Source of the DNA: Streptomyces sp. Ru62
Lineage (GTDB): Bacteria; Actinomycetota; Actinomycetes; Streptomycetales; Streptomycetaceae
Direction of reading: 5' to 3'
Assembly: GCF_002920615.1 (NCBI RefSeq)
Contig: NZ_PQSU01000002.1
Location: 186,001-250,000, forward strand
DNA: 64,000 nt
Part shown: in pieces, positions 55,446 to 64,000 of the stretch
Layout: every line of letters starts with the position of its first letter
Numbering within the stretch: the first letter of the stretch is position 1
The notes under the pieces: generated by a model
What the model was told of the DNA's origin: nothing
Databases searched by the model: none
The model's input: only the letters and a program-made list of their open reading frames with translations
Translations under genes and position numbers: made by a program

Positions 55446-56390
55446 TCACTGGTCCTTGTGGGAGAGAGCGCGGACGGTACGGGACGGGCTGGGCCGGCCC
55501 AGCTGTTCGGCCATCCACACGCTCGTGGCGGTCAGACGGCCGAGGTCGACCCCCGTCTCGATGCCGAGCCCGTGCAGCATCCAGACGAGGTCCTCGGTGG
55601 CGAGGTTGCCGGTGGCGGACTTGGCGTACGGACAGCCGCCGAGGCCGCCCGCGGAGGCATCGACCGTGGTGACGCCGTGCTGGAGCGCCGCCAGGGTGTT
55701 GGCGAGCGCCTGGCCGTAGGTGTCGTGGAAGTGCACGCCGATCACCTCCGTCGGCACGCCCCGGTCGTTCAGCAGCCCGAGCAGTTCGCGCACCTGGCCG
55801 GCCGTGGCCACGCCGATCGTGTCGCCGAGGCTCAGCTCGTCACAGCCCATGTCCCGCAGGGCCGTGCAGACCCGGGCCACCTGGTGCGGCGGCACCGCGC
55901 CCTCCCACGGGTCGCCGAAGCACATGGACACATAGCCGCGCACGTGCACGCCCCGGTCCTTGGCCTCGCGCACCACCGGTTCGAACACCGCGAGCGACTC
56001 GTCCAGCGTGCGGTTGAGGTTGGCCTTCGCGAAGGACTCCGTGGCGCTGGCGAACACGGCGACGCGCCCGGCGCCGAGGGCCAGCGCCCGGTCCAGGCCG
56101 CGCCGGTTGGGCACCAGCACCGGCAGGGTCACCCCGGGCAGGTCGCTCACCAGCGGGAACAGCTCCTCGGCATCGGCGAGTTGGGGCACCCACTTGGGGT
56201 GCACGAAGCTCGTCGCCTCGATCGTCGTCAGGCCCGCGCCGGCCAGCCGCCGGATGAACTCCGCCTTGACCGCCGTGGGCACGGCCGTCTTCTCGTTCTG
56301 CAACCCGTCCCGGGCGCCGACCTCGTGGATCCGCACCCGCGCGGGCAGGCCCGGGGCCGGTACGACCATGGGCAGACCGTCGACGCTCAT
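55446..56390 (-). CDS. hydroxymethylglutaryl-CoA lyase
   Basis: A 314-residue cytoplasmic lyase of the DRE-TIM family splitting HMG-CoA to acetoacetate and acetyl-CoA, the last leucine-degradation step. The metal and substrate motif [12 protein letters not shown] (about 23-34), Cys in GLGGCPYA (signature [11 protein letters not shown] with Ala-Gly variants) and HFHDTYGQ are visible. The ATG overlaps the carboxylase-alpha stop as ATGA, so the two are translated together. Confidence 0.94.
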   Translation of the reverse strand: MSVDGLPMVVPAPGLPARVRIHEVGARDGLQNEKTAVPTAVKAEFIRRLAGAGLTTIEATSFVHPKWVPQLADAEELFPLVSDLPGVTLPVLVPNRRGLDRALALGAGRVAVFASATESFAKANLNRTLDESLAVFEPVVREAKDRGVHVRGYVSMCFGDPWEGAVPPHQVARVCTALRDMGCDELSLGDTIGVATAGQVRELLGLLNDRGVPTEVIGVHFHDTYGQALANTLAALQHGVTTVDASAGGLGGCPYAKSATGNLATEDLVWMLHGLGIETGVDLGRLTATSVWMAEQLGRPSPSRTVRALSHKDQ

Positions 56391-58297
56391 TCCGCCTCCT
56401 TGGGGGCGATGACCGCCAGCACCTGGTCCATGGCGACCGTCGTGCCCGGTGTCACGTCCAGCTCGGCGACCGTGCCGGCGTGCGGGGCGGAGATGACGTG
56501 CTCCATCTTCATCGCCTCCACCACCAGCAGGCTCTGCCCGGCGGCCACCTCGTCGCCGACGGCCACCTTGACCACCGTCACCGTGCCGGGCATGGGCGCG
56601 GTCAGCGAGTCGGCACCCGCGTGGGCCGCGCGGTTCAGCGACGCGGCCACCGGGTCGTGGTCGCGCACCTGCCAGGCGTCCCCGTCGCGGCCGATCCAGT
56701 CCCCGGCCCGGTGGAAGGTGTGCCGGACGCCGTCGAGGGTGACGGTCACACGGTCGCCGGTGACGGTGTGGGTGCCCCGGGGCGTGTACGTCACCGGGTC
56801 CTGCGCCCGCACATGGAAGGCGGGCGGCTTCGGAATGCCGCCGAGGCGCCAGCCGCTCGGCACCGAGAAGGGGTCGACCCAGCCCTCCGTACGCGGCTGA
56901 AGCCGCTCCAGGCGTACGGCCGCCGCCGCCTCGTACACCTCCTCGGGCACGTCCGTGGAGACCAGGTCGTCCACGACGCGCTCGACCAGGCCCGTGTCCA
57001 ACTCGCCCGCGACGACCGCCGGGTGCGCGAGCAGCCGGCGCAGGAAGCCCGCGTTGGTCTGCACGCCGAGCGTGACCGTCTGCGCGAGTGCCGAGCGGAG
57101 CTTGCGGAGCGCCGTCTCCCGGTCGGGGCCGTACGCGATCACCTTGGACAGCATCGGGTCGTACAGGCTGCCCACCTCGGTGCCCTCGGTGAGCCCGGAG
57201 TCGGTGCGCACGCCGTCGCCCTGCGGTTCGTTCAGCAGCAGGACCGTGCCGCCGGACGGCAGGAACCCGCGCGCGGGGTCCTCCGCGCAGATCCGGGCCT
57301 CCACCGCGTGGCCGGTCAGCCGCAGGTCCTGCTGCGCGAAGGCCAGCGGCTCCCCGGCGGCCACCCGCAGCTGCCACTCCACCAGGTCGAGCCCGGTGAC
57401 GAGTTCGGTGACCGGGTGTTCCACCTGGAGGCGGGTGTTCATCTCCATGAAGTAGTACTGCGAGGGGTCGCCGCCCGGCACGATGAACTCCACCGTGCCC
57501 GCGCCCCGGTACCCGCACGAGCGGGCCGCCTGTACGGCCGCCTCGCCCATCGCGGCCCGGGTCCGCTCGTCGAGGAGCACGCTCGGCGCCTCCTCGATGA
57601 TCTTCTGGTGGCGCCGCTGGAGGGAGCACTCGCGCTCGCCCAGGTGGACCACGTTGCCGTGGCCGTCGGCCAGCACCTGGATCTCGATGTGCCGGGGCCG
57701 GTCGACCCACCGCTCCACCAGCAGGGTGTCGTCGCCGAAGGAGGCGCGGGCCTCGCGGCGCGCGGCGGCGATCTCCTCCTCCAGCACGGTCATGTCCCGC
57801 ACCAGCCGCATGCCCTTGCCGCCGCCCCCGGCCGACGGCTTCAGCAGCACAGGAGCGCCCAGCGCGCGGGCGGCCTCGGCCAGTTCGGGGTCGCGGCCGC
57901 CCGGCACCACCGGCACCCCGGCCGCCTGCACCGTCTCCTTGGCGCGGATCTTGTCGCCCATGAGCGCGATGGCGTCCGCCGGCGGGCCGATGAACACCAG
58001 CCCCGCCTCCTCGCAGGCGCGCGCGAAGCCCGCGTTCTCCGCGAGGAAGCCGTAGCCGGGGTGGACGGCCTGGGCGCCGGTGCGGGCGGCGGCCTCCAGC
58101 AGCCGCTCCACCGACAGATAGCTCTCGGCGGCCGGCGCCGGACCGATCCGTACCGCCGTGTCGGCCGCCCGGACGTGCCGCGCGTCGGCGTCGGCGTCGG
58201 AGAAGACCGCCACCGAGCGCACGCCCAGCGAGCGGAGCGTACGGATGACGCGTACGGCGATCTCGCCCCGGTTGGCCACCAGCACTGTGTCGAACAC
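56387..58297 (-). CDS. methylcrotonyl-CoA carboxylase alpha subunit (biotin carboxylase + BCCP)
   Basis: A 636-residue biotin-dependent carboxylase subunit. The biotin carboxylase domain (1-445) has VANRGEIA, the ATP-grasp loop SAGGGGKGM and [14 protein letters not shown]; the C-terminal biotinyl domain (about 560-636) has EAMKM with the biotinylated Lys. The GTG start has AGGAGGGG about 6 nt upstream. Neighbours show it carboxylates 3-methylcrotonyl-CoA rather than acetyl- or propionyl-CoA, though some Streptomyces alpha subunits are promiscuous. Confidence 0.92.
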   Translation of the reverse strand: MFDTVLVANRGEIAVRVIRTLRSLGVRSVAVFSDADADARHVRAADTAVRIGPAPAAESYLSVERLLEAAARTGAQAVHPGYGFLAENAGFARACEEAGLVFIGPPADAIALMGDKIRAKETVQAAGVPVVPGGRDPELAEAARALGAPVLLKPSAGGGGKGMRLVRDMTVLEEEIAAARREARASFGDDTLLVERWVDRPRHIEIQVLADGHGNVVHLGERECSLQRRHQKIIEEAPSVLLDERTRAAMGEAAVQAARSCGYRGAGTVEFIVPGGDPSQYYFMEMNTRLQVEHPVTELVTGLDLVEWQLRVAAGEPLAFAQQDLRLTGHAVEARICAEDPARGFLPSGGTVLLLNEPQGDGVRTDSGLTEGTEVGSLYDPMLSKVIAYGPDRETALRKLRSALAQTVTLGVQTNAGFLRRLLAHPAVVAGELDTGLVERVVDDLVSTDVPEEVYEAAAAVRLERLQPRTEGWVDPFSVPSGWRLGGIPKPPAFHVRAQDPVTYTPRGTHTVTGDRVTVTLDGVRHTFHRAGDWIGRDGDAWQVRDHDPVAASLNRAAHAGADSLTAPMPGTVTVVKVAVGDEVAAGQSLLVVEAMKMEHVISAPHAGTVAELDVTPGTTVAMDQVLAVIAPKEAE

Positions 58298-58308
58298 GGT
58301 TCCCCTCC

Positions 58309-59925
58309 TCACATCCGGAAGACGCCGAACTGGGGGTCTCCCAGGGGCGCGTTGGCGCAGGCCGTCAGGGCGAGGCCCAGCACCTGACGGGTCTCCAGCG
58401 GGTCGATGACGCCGTCGTCCCAGAGCCGGGCGGTGGCGTAGTAGGCGTTGCCCTGGCGTTCGTACTGCGCGCGGATCGGCGCCTTGAACGCCTCCTCGTC
58501 CTCGGCGGGCCAGGACTCCCCGCGCGCCTCCAGCTGGTCCCGTTTGACGGTCGCCAGCACGGACGCGGCCTGCTCGCCGCCCATGACGGAGATCTTGGCG
58601 CCCGGCCACATCCACAGGAAGCGGGGCGAGTAGGCCCGGCCGCACATCGAGTAGTTGCCCGCGCCGTACGAGCCGCCGACGACCACCGTCAGCTTCGGCA
58701 CGCGCGTGCAGGCGACCGCGGTCACCATCTTGGCGCCGTGCTTGGCGATGCCGCCGGCCTCGTAGTCCTTGCCGACCATGAAGCCGGAGATGTTCTGGAG
58801 GAACACCAGCGGGATGCCGCGCTGGTCGCACAGTTCGATGAAGTGGGCGCCCTTCTGGGCGGACTCGGAGAACAGGATGCCGTTGTTGGCGACGATCCCG
58901 ACCGGGTGGCCGTGGATGCGCGCGAAGCCGGTGACCAGGGTCTGCCCGAACTCGCTCTTGAACTCGGCGAACCGGGAGCCGTCGACGACGCGCGCGATGA
59001 TCTCGCGGACGTCGTAGGGGGTGCGGGAGTCGACGGGGACCGCGCCGTAGAGCCCGTAGGGGTCCACCTTCGGCTCGGTGACGGGTGCGACCTCCCAGGG
59101 CGGCGACTGCCGGACCGGGAGCGTGGCGACGATGTTCCGGACGATCCTGAGGGCGTGCGCGTCGTCCTCGGCGAGGTGGTCGGTGACCCCGGACACCCGG
59201 GAGTGGACCTCGCCGCCGCCCAGCTCCTCCGCCGTGACGACCTCGCCGGTGGCCGCCTTCACCAGGGGCGGGCCGCCCAGGAAGATCGTGCCCTGACCGC
59301 GCACGATCACCGCCTCGTCGCTCATCGCCGGGACGTACGCCCCGCCGGCCGTGCAGGAGCCGAGCACGGCCGCGATCTGCGGGATGCCCGCGCCGGACAT
59401 CCGGGCCTGGTTGTAGAAGATCCGCCCGAAGTGGTCCCGGTCCGGGAAGACCTCGTCCTGCATCGGCAGGAAGGCCCCGCCGGAGTCGACCAGGTAGACG
59501 CACGGCAGCCGGTTGTCGAGGGCCACCTCCTGGGCGCGGAGGTGCTTCTTCACCGTCATCGGGTAGTACGTGCCGCCCTTGACCGTGGCGTCGTTCGCGA
59601 CGATCACGCACTCGCGCCCGCTGACCCGGCCGATCCCGGCGATCACCCCGGCGGCCGGGGCCTGTCCCTCGTACATCCCGTCGGCCGCGAGCGGGGCCAG
59701 CTCCAGGAAGGGCGAGCCCGGGTCGAGCAGTGTGTCCACCCTGTCCCTCGGCAGCAGCTTGCCGCGCGCGGTGTGCCGGGCCCGTGCCTTCTCGCCGCCG
59801 CCGAGGGCCGCCGCGGCCAGTTTGGCGCGCAGCTCCTCCACCAGGGCGAGATGCGCCTGTTCATTGGCCCGCCAGGCCTCCGACGCGGGATCTGCCGCGC
59901 TCTGGAGCTCCGGTGCCTCGTGCAT
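58309..59925 (-). CDS. methylcrotonyl-CoA carboxylase beta (carboxyltransferase)
   Basis: A 538-residue crotonase-fold carboxyltransferase that moves CO2 from biotin to 3-methylcrotonyl-CoA. Family-specific stretches include [29 protein letters not shown] and [16 protein letters not shown], closer to MCC-beta than to PCC-beta. The ATG has GAGGGG about 8 nt upstream. It is the first gene of the four-gene operon and follows the twin palindromes of the divergent TetR regulator. Confidence 0.92.
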   Translation of the reverse strand: MHEAPELQSAADPASEAWRANEQAHLALVEELRAKLAAAALGGGEKARARHTARGKLLPRDRVDTLLDPGSPFLELAPLAADGMYEGQAPAAGVIAGIGRVSGRECVIVANDATVKGGTYYPMTVKKHLRAQEVALDNRLPCVYLVDSGGAFLPMQDEVFPDRDHFGRIFYNQARMSGAGIPQIAAVLGSCTAGGAYVPAMSDEAVIVRGQGTIFLGGPPLVKAATGEVVTAEELGGGEVHSRVSGVTDHLAEDDAHALRIVRNIVATLPVRQSPPWEVAPVTEPKVDPYGLYGAVPVDSRTPYDVREIIARVVDGSRFAEFKSEFGQTLVTGFARIHGHPVGIVANNGILFSESAQKGAHFIELCDQRGIPLVFLQNISGFMVGKDYEAGGIAKHGAKMVTAVACTRVPKLTVVVGGSYGAGNYSMCGRAYSPRFLWMWPGAKISVMGGEQAASVLATVKRDQLEARGESWPAEDEEAFKAPIRAQYERQGNAYYATARLWDDGVIDPLETRQVLGLALTACANAPLGDPQFGVFRM

Positions 59926-59956
59926 CCTGCGGTTCCCCTCACCGGTGATCGAACCT

Positions 59957-59972
59957 GTTAATGAGCGTTAAC
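59957..59972. promoter_or_regulatory. TetR-type operator, copy 1
   Basis: GTTAATGAGCGTTAAC, an imperfect 16-bp palindrome of pattern TTAAYG-N2-CGYTAA, in the divergent gap between the carboxylase operon and the TetR gene. A second copy lies 28 bp away, centre to centre. Spacing near three helical turns would let two dimers bind the same face. Confidence 0.7.
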
Positions 59973-59984
59973 CATTGCCACCAG

Positions 59985-60000
59985 GTTAACGACCGCTAAC
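59985..60000. promoter_or_regulatory. TetR-type operator, copy 2
   Basis: GTTAACGACCGCTAAC, the second 16-bp palindrome of the same pattern as 59957-59972. It overlaps the -35 position of the putative promoter of the TetR gene, so the regulator probably represses itself and the carboxylase operon together. Confidence 0.7.
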
Positions 60001-60009
60001 CTCGCTGTC

Positions 60010-60015
60010 TAGAAT
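60010..60015 (+). promoter_or_regulatory. -10 box of a probably leaderless TetR transcript
   Basis: TAGAAT, a good streptomycete -10 hexamer, ends seven bases before the ATG of the TetR gene, and no ribosome-binding site lies between. Transcription would begin at or within a base of the ATG, giving a leaderless mRNA. Confidence 0.5.
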
Positions 60016-60022
60016 TGGCTGC

Positions 60023-60619
60023 ATGGTCACCAGAACCGACGCCCCCACCCGCCGCGAGCAGATCCTCAAGGAGGCCGCCCGGCTGTTCGCCGAGCGCGGG
60101 TTCCACGGCGTCGGGGTCGACGAGATAGGCGCCGCGGTCGGCATCAGCGGCCCCGGCCTCTACCGGCACTTCCCGGGCAAGGACGCGATGCTCGCCGAAC
60201 TGCTGGTCGGCATCAGCGGGCAGTTGCTGACCGGGGCCAAGCGCCGGCTGGCGGAGGCCGACGGGGTCCCCGCGACCCGCATCCTCGACTCCCTGATCGA
60301 GGGCCACATCGACTTCGCCCTGGACGACCGCCCGCTGATCACCCTGCACGACCGCGAGCTTGACCGCCTGCGGGACAGCGACCGCAAGCTGGTGCGGCAG
60401 CTCCAGCGGCAGTACGTGGAGCTGTGGGTGGAGGTGGTCCGCGCGGTGTACCCGGGCCTGACCGAACCGGCCGCCCGCTCGGCCGTCCACTCGGTCTTCG
60501 GCCTGCTCAACTCCACCCCCCACCTCGGGCGCGCCGGCACGCTCCCCGGCCGGGGCACGACGGCGGCCCTGCTGCACCGCATGGCGCGGGGCGCGTTCGA
60601 GGCGGCGGGCGAGCGGTAG
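60023..60619 (+). CDS. TetR-family regulator of leucine/acyl-CoA catabolism
   Basis: A 198-residue repressor with an N-terminal TetR helix-turn-helix (about 10-56; FAERGFHGVGVDEIGAAVGIS then GPGLYRHFPGKDAML) and a helical ligand-binding C-terminal domain (TetR_C_33-like), which would bind an acyl-CoA. It is divergent from the methylcrotonyl-CoA carboxylase operon with twin palindromes in between, so autoregulation and control of leucine breakdown are likely. No ribosome-binding site precedes its ATG. Confidence 0.9.
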   Translation: MVTRTDAPTRREQILKEAARLFAERGFHGVGVDEIGAAVGISGPGLYRHFPGKDAMLAELLVGISGQLLTGAKRRLAEADGVPATRILDSLIEGHIDFALDDRPLITLHDRELDRLRDSDRKLVRQLQRQYVELWVEVVRAVYPGLTEPAARSAVHSVFGLLNSTPHLGRAGTLPGRGTTAALLHRMARGAFEAAGER

Positions 60620-60688
60620 CCCGGCCCCGCTGTTCGCGCAGGTCAGCGGCATGATCTGCGGCCCCCTGTGCCGATGGAGGGGGGAGCC

Positions 60689-61094
60689 GTGGCGACCGAC
60701 ACGGCCGGGGGAGTGACGGGTTCGGGAGTGCCGCGGGGGCCGGCCGCGCTCGCCGTGGCGGCGACGCTGACGGCTGCCGCCGGGGGTGACCGGACGGGGG
60801 ACTGCGCGCGGGGCGACGCCATCGCCCTGTCGGCGCGGGCGTCGTTCCGCGTCGGCTGCGCGCACGCGCGGGTGGGCGCCGAGTACGGGGTGAGCACGCC
60901 GCGTCAGGGTCACCGGACCCGTGCGCGGCACGCTGTCCGGCTGCGGCTTGCGGTACCGGCGGGGCGCCGTGGAACACCGGCAGGACGTCGGCTGCGAGAC
61001 GGACGTCCGGCTCGGCCCCGCCCCTCGGGGGAGCGTGACGAGCGTTACGGCGGAACCCCCCTGGACGGGATTCCGTACTCGCCGGTACGGTTGA
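60689..61094 (+). pseudogene. frameshifted secreted-protein gene
   Basis: Two adjacent frames with strong coding bias appear to be one gene broken by a single-base change. The first frame starts at GTG 60689 with GGAGG-type ribosome-binding site and encodes a hydrophobic signal-like segment (PAALAVAATLTAAAGG) and a domain with two cysteines. Near 60890-60905 the G/C third-position pattern shifts by one base to a second frame that begins just after a stop and reads GTLSGCGLRYRRGAV and EHRQDVGCETDV to the stop at 61094. Removing one base there would restore about 135 residues. It may be a real mutation or a sequencing error. Family unknown. Confidence 0.5.
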
Positions 61095-61100
61095 GTGAGC

Positions 61101-61108
61101 AAGCGCTT
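61101..61108. promoter_or_regulatory. palindromic AAGCGCTT upstream of acyl-CoA dehydrogenase
   Basis: The AAGCGCTT core, within GAGCAAGCGCTTAG, resembles TetR-type operators common before fatty acyl-CoA dehydrogenase genes in actinomycetes. It lies 37 bp before the GTG start. The regulator is not known. Confidence 0.4.
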
Positions 61109-61144
61109 AGACATGCCCGATGTCAGGTACGTGGAGGTGGCGGC

Positions 61145-62302
61145 GTGCGCCGTACGGTGTTCAACGAGGATCACGAGGCGTTCCGGGAGACCCTTCGCGC
61201 CTTCATCGAGGCCGAGGTCGTGCCGGTGTACGACGAGTGGTTCGCCGCCGGCCAGGCGCCGCGCGACTTCTACTACAAGCTCGGCGAGCTGGGCATCTTC
61301 GGCATCAGCGTGCCCGAGGAGTTCGGCGGCGCGGGCCTGGACACCCACAAGTTCGAGGCCGTCCTCTACGAGGAGACCGCCCGCGCCGGCGTGCAGTTCG
61401 GCGGTTCCGGCGTGCACGTGCTGCTCGCCCTGCCCTACATCAAGATGCTCGCCACCGACGAGCAGAAGAAGCGCTACCTGCCGAAGTTCGTCACCGGCGA
61501 GGAGATGTGGGCCATCGCGATGACCGAGCCGGGCACCGGCTCCGACCTCGCGGGCATGAAGACCACCGCCAAGCTCTCCGAGGACGGCACGCACTACGTC
61601 CTCAACGGCGCCAAGACCTTCATCACCGGCGGTGTGCACGCCGACAAGGTGATCGTCTGTGCCCGCACGGCCGCGCCGACCGCCGAGGACCGCCGTCACG
61701 GCATCTCCCTGTTCGCCGTGGACACCAAGTCCGAGGGCTACTCCATCGGCCGCAAGCTGGACAAGCTGGGCCTGCGCACCTCCGACACCGCAGAGCTGGC
61801 CTTCGTCGACGTCAAGGTCCCGGTCGAGGACCTGCTCGGCGAGGAGAACAAGGGCTTCTACTACCTCGGCCACAACCTGGCCTCCGAGCGCTGGGGCATC
61901 GCCTTCGGCGCCTACGCCCAGGCCAAGGCCGCCGTCCGGTTCGCCAAGCAGTACGTGCAGGAGCGCACCGTCTTCGGCAAGCCGGTCGCCCACTTCCAGA
62001 ACACCAAGTTCGAGCTGGCCGCCTGCCAGGCCGAGGTGGACGCCGCCGAGGCCGTCGCCGACCGCGCCCTGGAGGCGCTGGACGCCGGTGAGCTCACCCC
62101 CGCCGAGGCCGCCTCCGCGAAGCTCTTCTGCACCGAGGTCGCCCACCGCGTGATCGACCGCTGCCTCCAGCTCCACGGCGGCTACGGCTACATGAACGAG
62201 TACCCGATCGCCCGCCTGTACGCGGACAACCGCGTCAACCGCATCTACGGCGGTACCAGCGAGATCATGAAGACGATCATCGCCAAGGACATGGGCCTGT
62301 AA
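61145..62302 (+). CDS. acyl-CoA dehydrogenase
   Basis: A 385-residue FAD enzyme of fatty or branched-chain acyl-CoA oxidation. Signatures AMTEPGTGSDL (about 130-140) and LQLHGGYGYMNEYPIARLYAD are intact. The GTG has GGAGG 7 nt upstream. It is about 50% alike in motif order to the isovaleryl-CoA-type enzyme at 54280-55440 but lies outside that operon, on the other strand, and probably acts on straight-chain or medium-chain substrates. Substrate is not readable. Confidence 0.88.
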   Translation: MRRTVFNEDHEAFRETLRAFIEAEVVPVYDEWFAAGQAPRDFYYKLGELGIFGISVPEEFGGAGLDTHKFEAVLYEETARAGVQFGGSGVHVLLALPYIKMLATDEQKKRYLPKFVTGEEMWAIAMTEPGTGSDLAGMKTTAKLSEDGTHYVLNGAKTFITGGVHADKVIVCARTAAPTAEDRRHGISLFAVDTKSEGYSIGRKLDKLGLRTSDTAELAFVDVKVPVEDLLGEENKGFYYLGHNLASERWGIAFGAYAQAKAAVRFAKQYVQERTVFGKPVAHFQNTKFELAACQAEVDAAEAVADRALEALDAGELTPAEAASAKLFCTEVAHRVIDRCLQLHGGYGYMNEYPIARLYADNRVNRIYGGTSEIMKTIIAKDMGL

Positions 62303-62349
62303 GGCCCCGGACACCGACGCGCGATCACTGGCCGGTACAACTGCACACC

Positions 62350-63222
62350 ATGAGCCAGGCACTCCAGGATCTCCTCGATCTGCTCGACCTGGAGCAGATC
62401 GAGGAGGACATCTTCCGCGGCCGGTCCCGCTCCGCCGTCGTCCCCCGCGTCTTCGGCGGGCAGGTCGCGGCACAGGCGCTGGTCGCCGCCGGGCGGACGG
62501 TCCCCGTGGACCGGCCCGCCCACTCCCTGCACGCGTACTTCCTGCGCCCCGGCGACCCGGGCGCGCCGATCGTCTACACCGTGGACCGCATCCGTGACGG
62601 CCGGTCCTTCACCACCCGCCGGGTGGTCGCCGTCCAGCACGGCAAGCCGATCTTCCACCTGTCGGCGTCCTTCCAGGTGTACGAGGACGGGCTGGAGCAC
62701 CAGGCGCCCATGCCCGCCGCGCCCGACCCGGCGACCCTGCCGACCTCCCAGGAGCGGCTGCGCGGCTACGGCCACCTCGCCCCCGACGTCGTGGAACGGT
62801 TCCTTGAGGCGCGCGAGGCGATCGACCTCAGATACGTGGACGAGCCGCCGTACGGGCGGTACGGCGAGCCGCGGGAGCCGCACTCCCAGGTGTGGTTCCG
62901 CACCAACGGCAAGCTCGATGACGATCCCCTGCTGCACGTCGTCCTCGCCACCTACGTCTCCGACATGACCCTGCTCGACTCCGTGCTGCTCGCGCACGGG
63001 CGCGGCGGCTGGGCCGTCGGGGACGTCGTCGGCGCCTCTCTGGACCACGCGATGTGGTTCCACCGCCCCTTCCGGGCCGACGAATGGTTGCTGTACGACC
63101 AGGAGTCACCGTCCGCGCACGGCGGCCGGGGCCTCGGCCAGGCCCGCATCTACACCCAGGACGGGCGGCTCGCCATCTCGGTCATCCAGGAGGGCGTTGT
63201 CCGCGTGCCGAGACGGCTGTGA
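62350..63222 (+). CDS. acyl-CoA thioesterase II (TesB family)
   Basis: A 290-residue cytoplasmic double hot-dog thioesterase that hydrolyses acyl-CoA to free acid and CoA. TesB marks are the N-terminal FRGRS...FGGQVAAQAL, SDMTLLDS and the C-terminal SLDHAMWFHRPFRADEWLLY with the catalytic Asp. It begins 47 bp after the acyl-CoA dehydrogenase stop and is probably in the same transcript, where it could limit acyl-CoA build-up. Confidence 0.93.
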   Translation: MSQALQDLLDLLDLEQIEEDIFRGRSRSAVVPRVFGGQVAAQALVAAGRTVPVDRPAHSLHAYFLRPGDPGAPIVYTVDRIRDGRSFTTRRVVAVQHGKPIFHLSASFQVYEDGLEHQAPMPAAPDPATLPTSQERLRGYGHLAPDVVERFLEAREAIDLRYVDEPPYGRYGEPREPHSQVWFRTNGKLDDDPLLHVVLATYVSDMTLLDSVLLAHGRGGWAVGDVVGASLDHAMWFHRPFRADEWLLYDQESPSAHGGRGLGQARIYTQDGRLAISVIQEGVVRVPRRL

Positions 63223-63464
63223 CAGGGGCGCTCTCCGAGATGACGCGTGACCTATGTGGGATTAGGCTCTCTGAGTGAAGGCCGCAGTGAACGGCATGCC
63301 CGGCAGACCCGGTGTGTGAGGTGCCCGGCACCGTTCGGTTCCAACTGGCTGCGGCGACATTTGAAGACCGCGCCGCATTCTTCCCCTTTCGCAGCGGCGA
63401 CGGCCATCCACCTCGCGCCTCCCCCAGGGAGCCGTGAGAGACGATGGAGATGGAAGGTATTCCC

Positions 63465-63833
63465 ATGCGATCACAGCGCGCGAGGCGTCTTGTCGCGATT
63501 TCCGCCAGCGGTCTGCTGCTGGCCGGCGGAGCCGCGATCGGCACCGCCGGAACCGCCTCTGCCTCGACCCACACCGACCACAGTTCCTACAGCTGGAACT
63601 GGGGCGACGATGACGACGACAACGGCTACGGCGGCGACCACGGCGGCTACGGCGGTGACCACGGCGGCTACGGCGGCGACCACGGCGGTGGCGGAGGCCA
63701 CGGCGGCGGTGGCGGCCACGGCGGCGGTGGCGGCGGCCACGGCGGCGGCGGTGGCGGCCACGGCGGCGGCGGTGGCGGTCACGGCGGCGGTGGCGGTGGC
63801 CACGGCGGCGGTGGCGGTGGCGGCGGTCACTGA
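63465..63833 (+). CDS. secreted Gly/His-rich repeat protein
   Basis: A 122-residue exported protein with a Sec signal (1-35; cleaved near ASAS). The mature part has an acidic stretch (GDDDDDNG) and then about 70 residues of repeats: three GGYGGDH units, followed by a run of HGGGGG-type units ending GGGGGGGGH. About 10-12 histidines regularly spaced in polyglycine make a plausible nickel, zinc or copper chelator, or a wall-associated filler. The ATG has GGAAGG 9 nt upstream; an in-frame ATG seven codons earlier is less well placed. Repetitive DNA could also cause slippage. Confidence 0.75.
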   Translation: MRSQRARRLVAISASGLLLAGGAAIGTAGTASASTHTDHSSYSWNWGDDDDDNGYGGDHGGYGGDHGGYGGDHGGGGGHGGGGGHGGGGGGHGGGGGGHGGGGGGHGGGGGGHGGGGGGGGH

Positions 63834-63853
63834 GCCGACCAGGAACTGACGAC

Positions 63854-63880
63854 GTGCGGCCCCGGCCTACGGGGCCGCAC
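63854..63880. terminator. hairpin terminator
   Basis: GTGCGGCCCCG (63854-63864) pairs with CGGGGCCGCAC (63870-63880), an 11-bp stem with a 5-nt loop, between the stop of the Gly/His-rich gene and the convergent gene at the right edge. Confidence 0.8.
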
Positions 63881-63921
63881 CTCGTCGTTGACAGAACATC
63901 AGTGACAGGCGTGACGCGACG

Positions 63922-64000
63922 TCAGACCAGGCCCGCCGCGGCGAGCAGGTACGCCGTCATCGGGTCGTAGTGACGCGGGCTCACCACATGGTCGTCGAGC
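63922..64000 (-). CDS. 3' end of an unidentified gene (right edge)
   Basis: The last 25 codons of a minus-strand gene, ending DDHVVSPRHYDPMTAYLLAAAGLV and TGA (63922-63924). Codon use is streptomycete. Too little remains to name the family. It is convergent with the Gly/His-rich gene. Confidence 0.5.
   Translation of the reverse strand, partial: LDDHVVSPRHYDPMTAYLLAAAGLV

Noticed and set aside
60507..60977. Minus-strand frame opposite the frameshifted gene
   Set aside because: It overlaps the TetR gene end and has no start signal or domain; the plus-strand frames have the better bias.
63600..63830. Tandem GGCGGC-type DNA repeat as a possible CRISPR or satellite
   Set aside because: The units are in frame and encode a Gly/His repeat after a valid signal peptide; there are no unique spacers.

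Overview
This is a high-GC actinobacterial chromosome segment. Three things identify it as Streptomyces: an adpA gene with a rare TTA (bldA-dependent) codon, a complete desferrioxamine cluster (desABCD plus desEF) with iron boxes, and a cellobiose/cellotriose uptake operon (cebEFG-bglC-cebR) with CebR palindromes. Nearly all genes are ordinary chromosomal genes with strong G/C third-position bias. I see no insertion sequence, prophage, CRISPR array or rRNA operon.

Layout. (1) 1-6713: a six-gene minus-strand operon (2-hydroxyacid dehydrogenase, amidase, EhuB/C/D/A-type polar amino acid or ectoine ABC transporter) divergent from a maleate isomerase-like gene. (2) 6842-12545: a small unknown protein, a PrimPol-like protein whose stop codon lies inside tRNA-Lys, an M6 metalloprotease, a PAS-GGDEF-EAL cyclic-di-GMP protein (cdgA-like) and a flavin-dependent oxidoreductase. 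(3) 12623-17860: a PAP2-family membrane protein and a three-gene DNA-metabolism operon (Cas4/RecB-like nuclease with a cysteine cluster, an unknown large protein, an SF1 helicase). The end of the helicase gene is duplicated as a 105-bp direct repeat. (4) 18101-26264: a histidine phosphatase, an NsdA-type TPR regulator, small unknown proteins, a spermidine-synthase-like protein, a two-component system and a secreted CBM2-GH18 chitinase-like enzyme. (5) 26333-35830: the ceb region. cebEFG-bglC-cebR is flanked upstream by a second beta-glucosidase/LacI-regulator pair, apparently an ancient duplication, and operator palindromes tie the copies together. (6) 35945-46880: tRNA-His, orn, adpA, a universal stress protein, glmS, a Tat-exported purple acid phosphatase, a DUF4429/SHOCT protein and a GH20 hexosaminidase. 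(7) 46957-54039: desferrioxamine biosynthesis (desABCD) and uptake (desEF). (8) 54280-62302: leucine/isovalerate catabolism (isovaleryl-CoA-type dehydrogenase, HMG-CoA lyase, methylcrotonyl-CoA carboxylase alpha and beta), divergent from a TetR regulator with twin operators, then a frameshifted secreted-protein relic and another acyl-CoA dehydrogenase. (9) 62350-64000: thioesterase II, a secreted Gly/His-rich repeat protein and the 3' end of an unidentified gene.

Together the genes describe a saprophytic, differentiating soil actinomycete. It degrades chitin and cellulose oligomers, recycles amino sugars, scavenges iron and phosphate, and controls development through AdpA, oligoribonuclease (which would finish off pGpG) and c-di-GMP turnover. 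The least explained element is the split Dna2-like nuclease/helicase operon at 12.8-17.0 kb.
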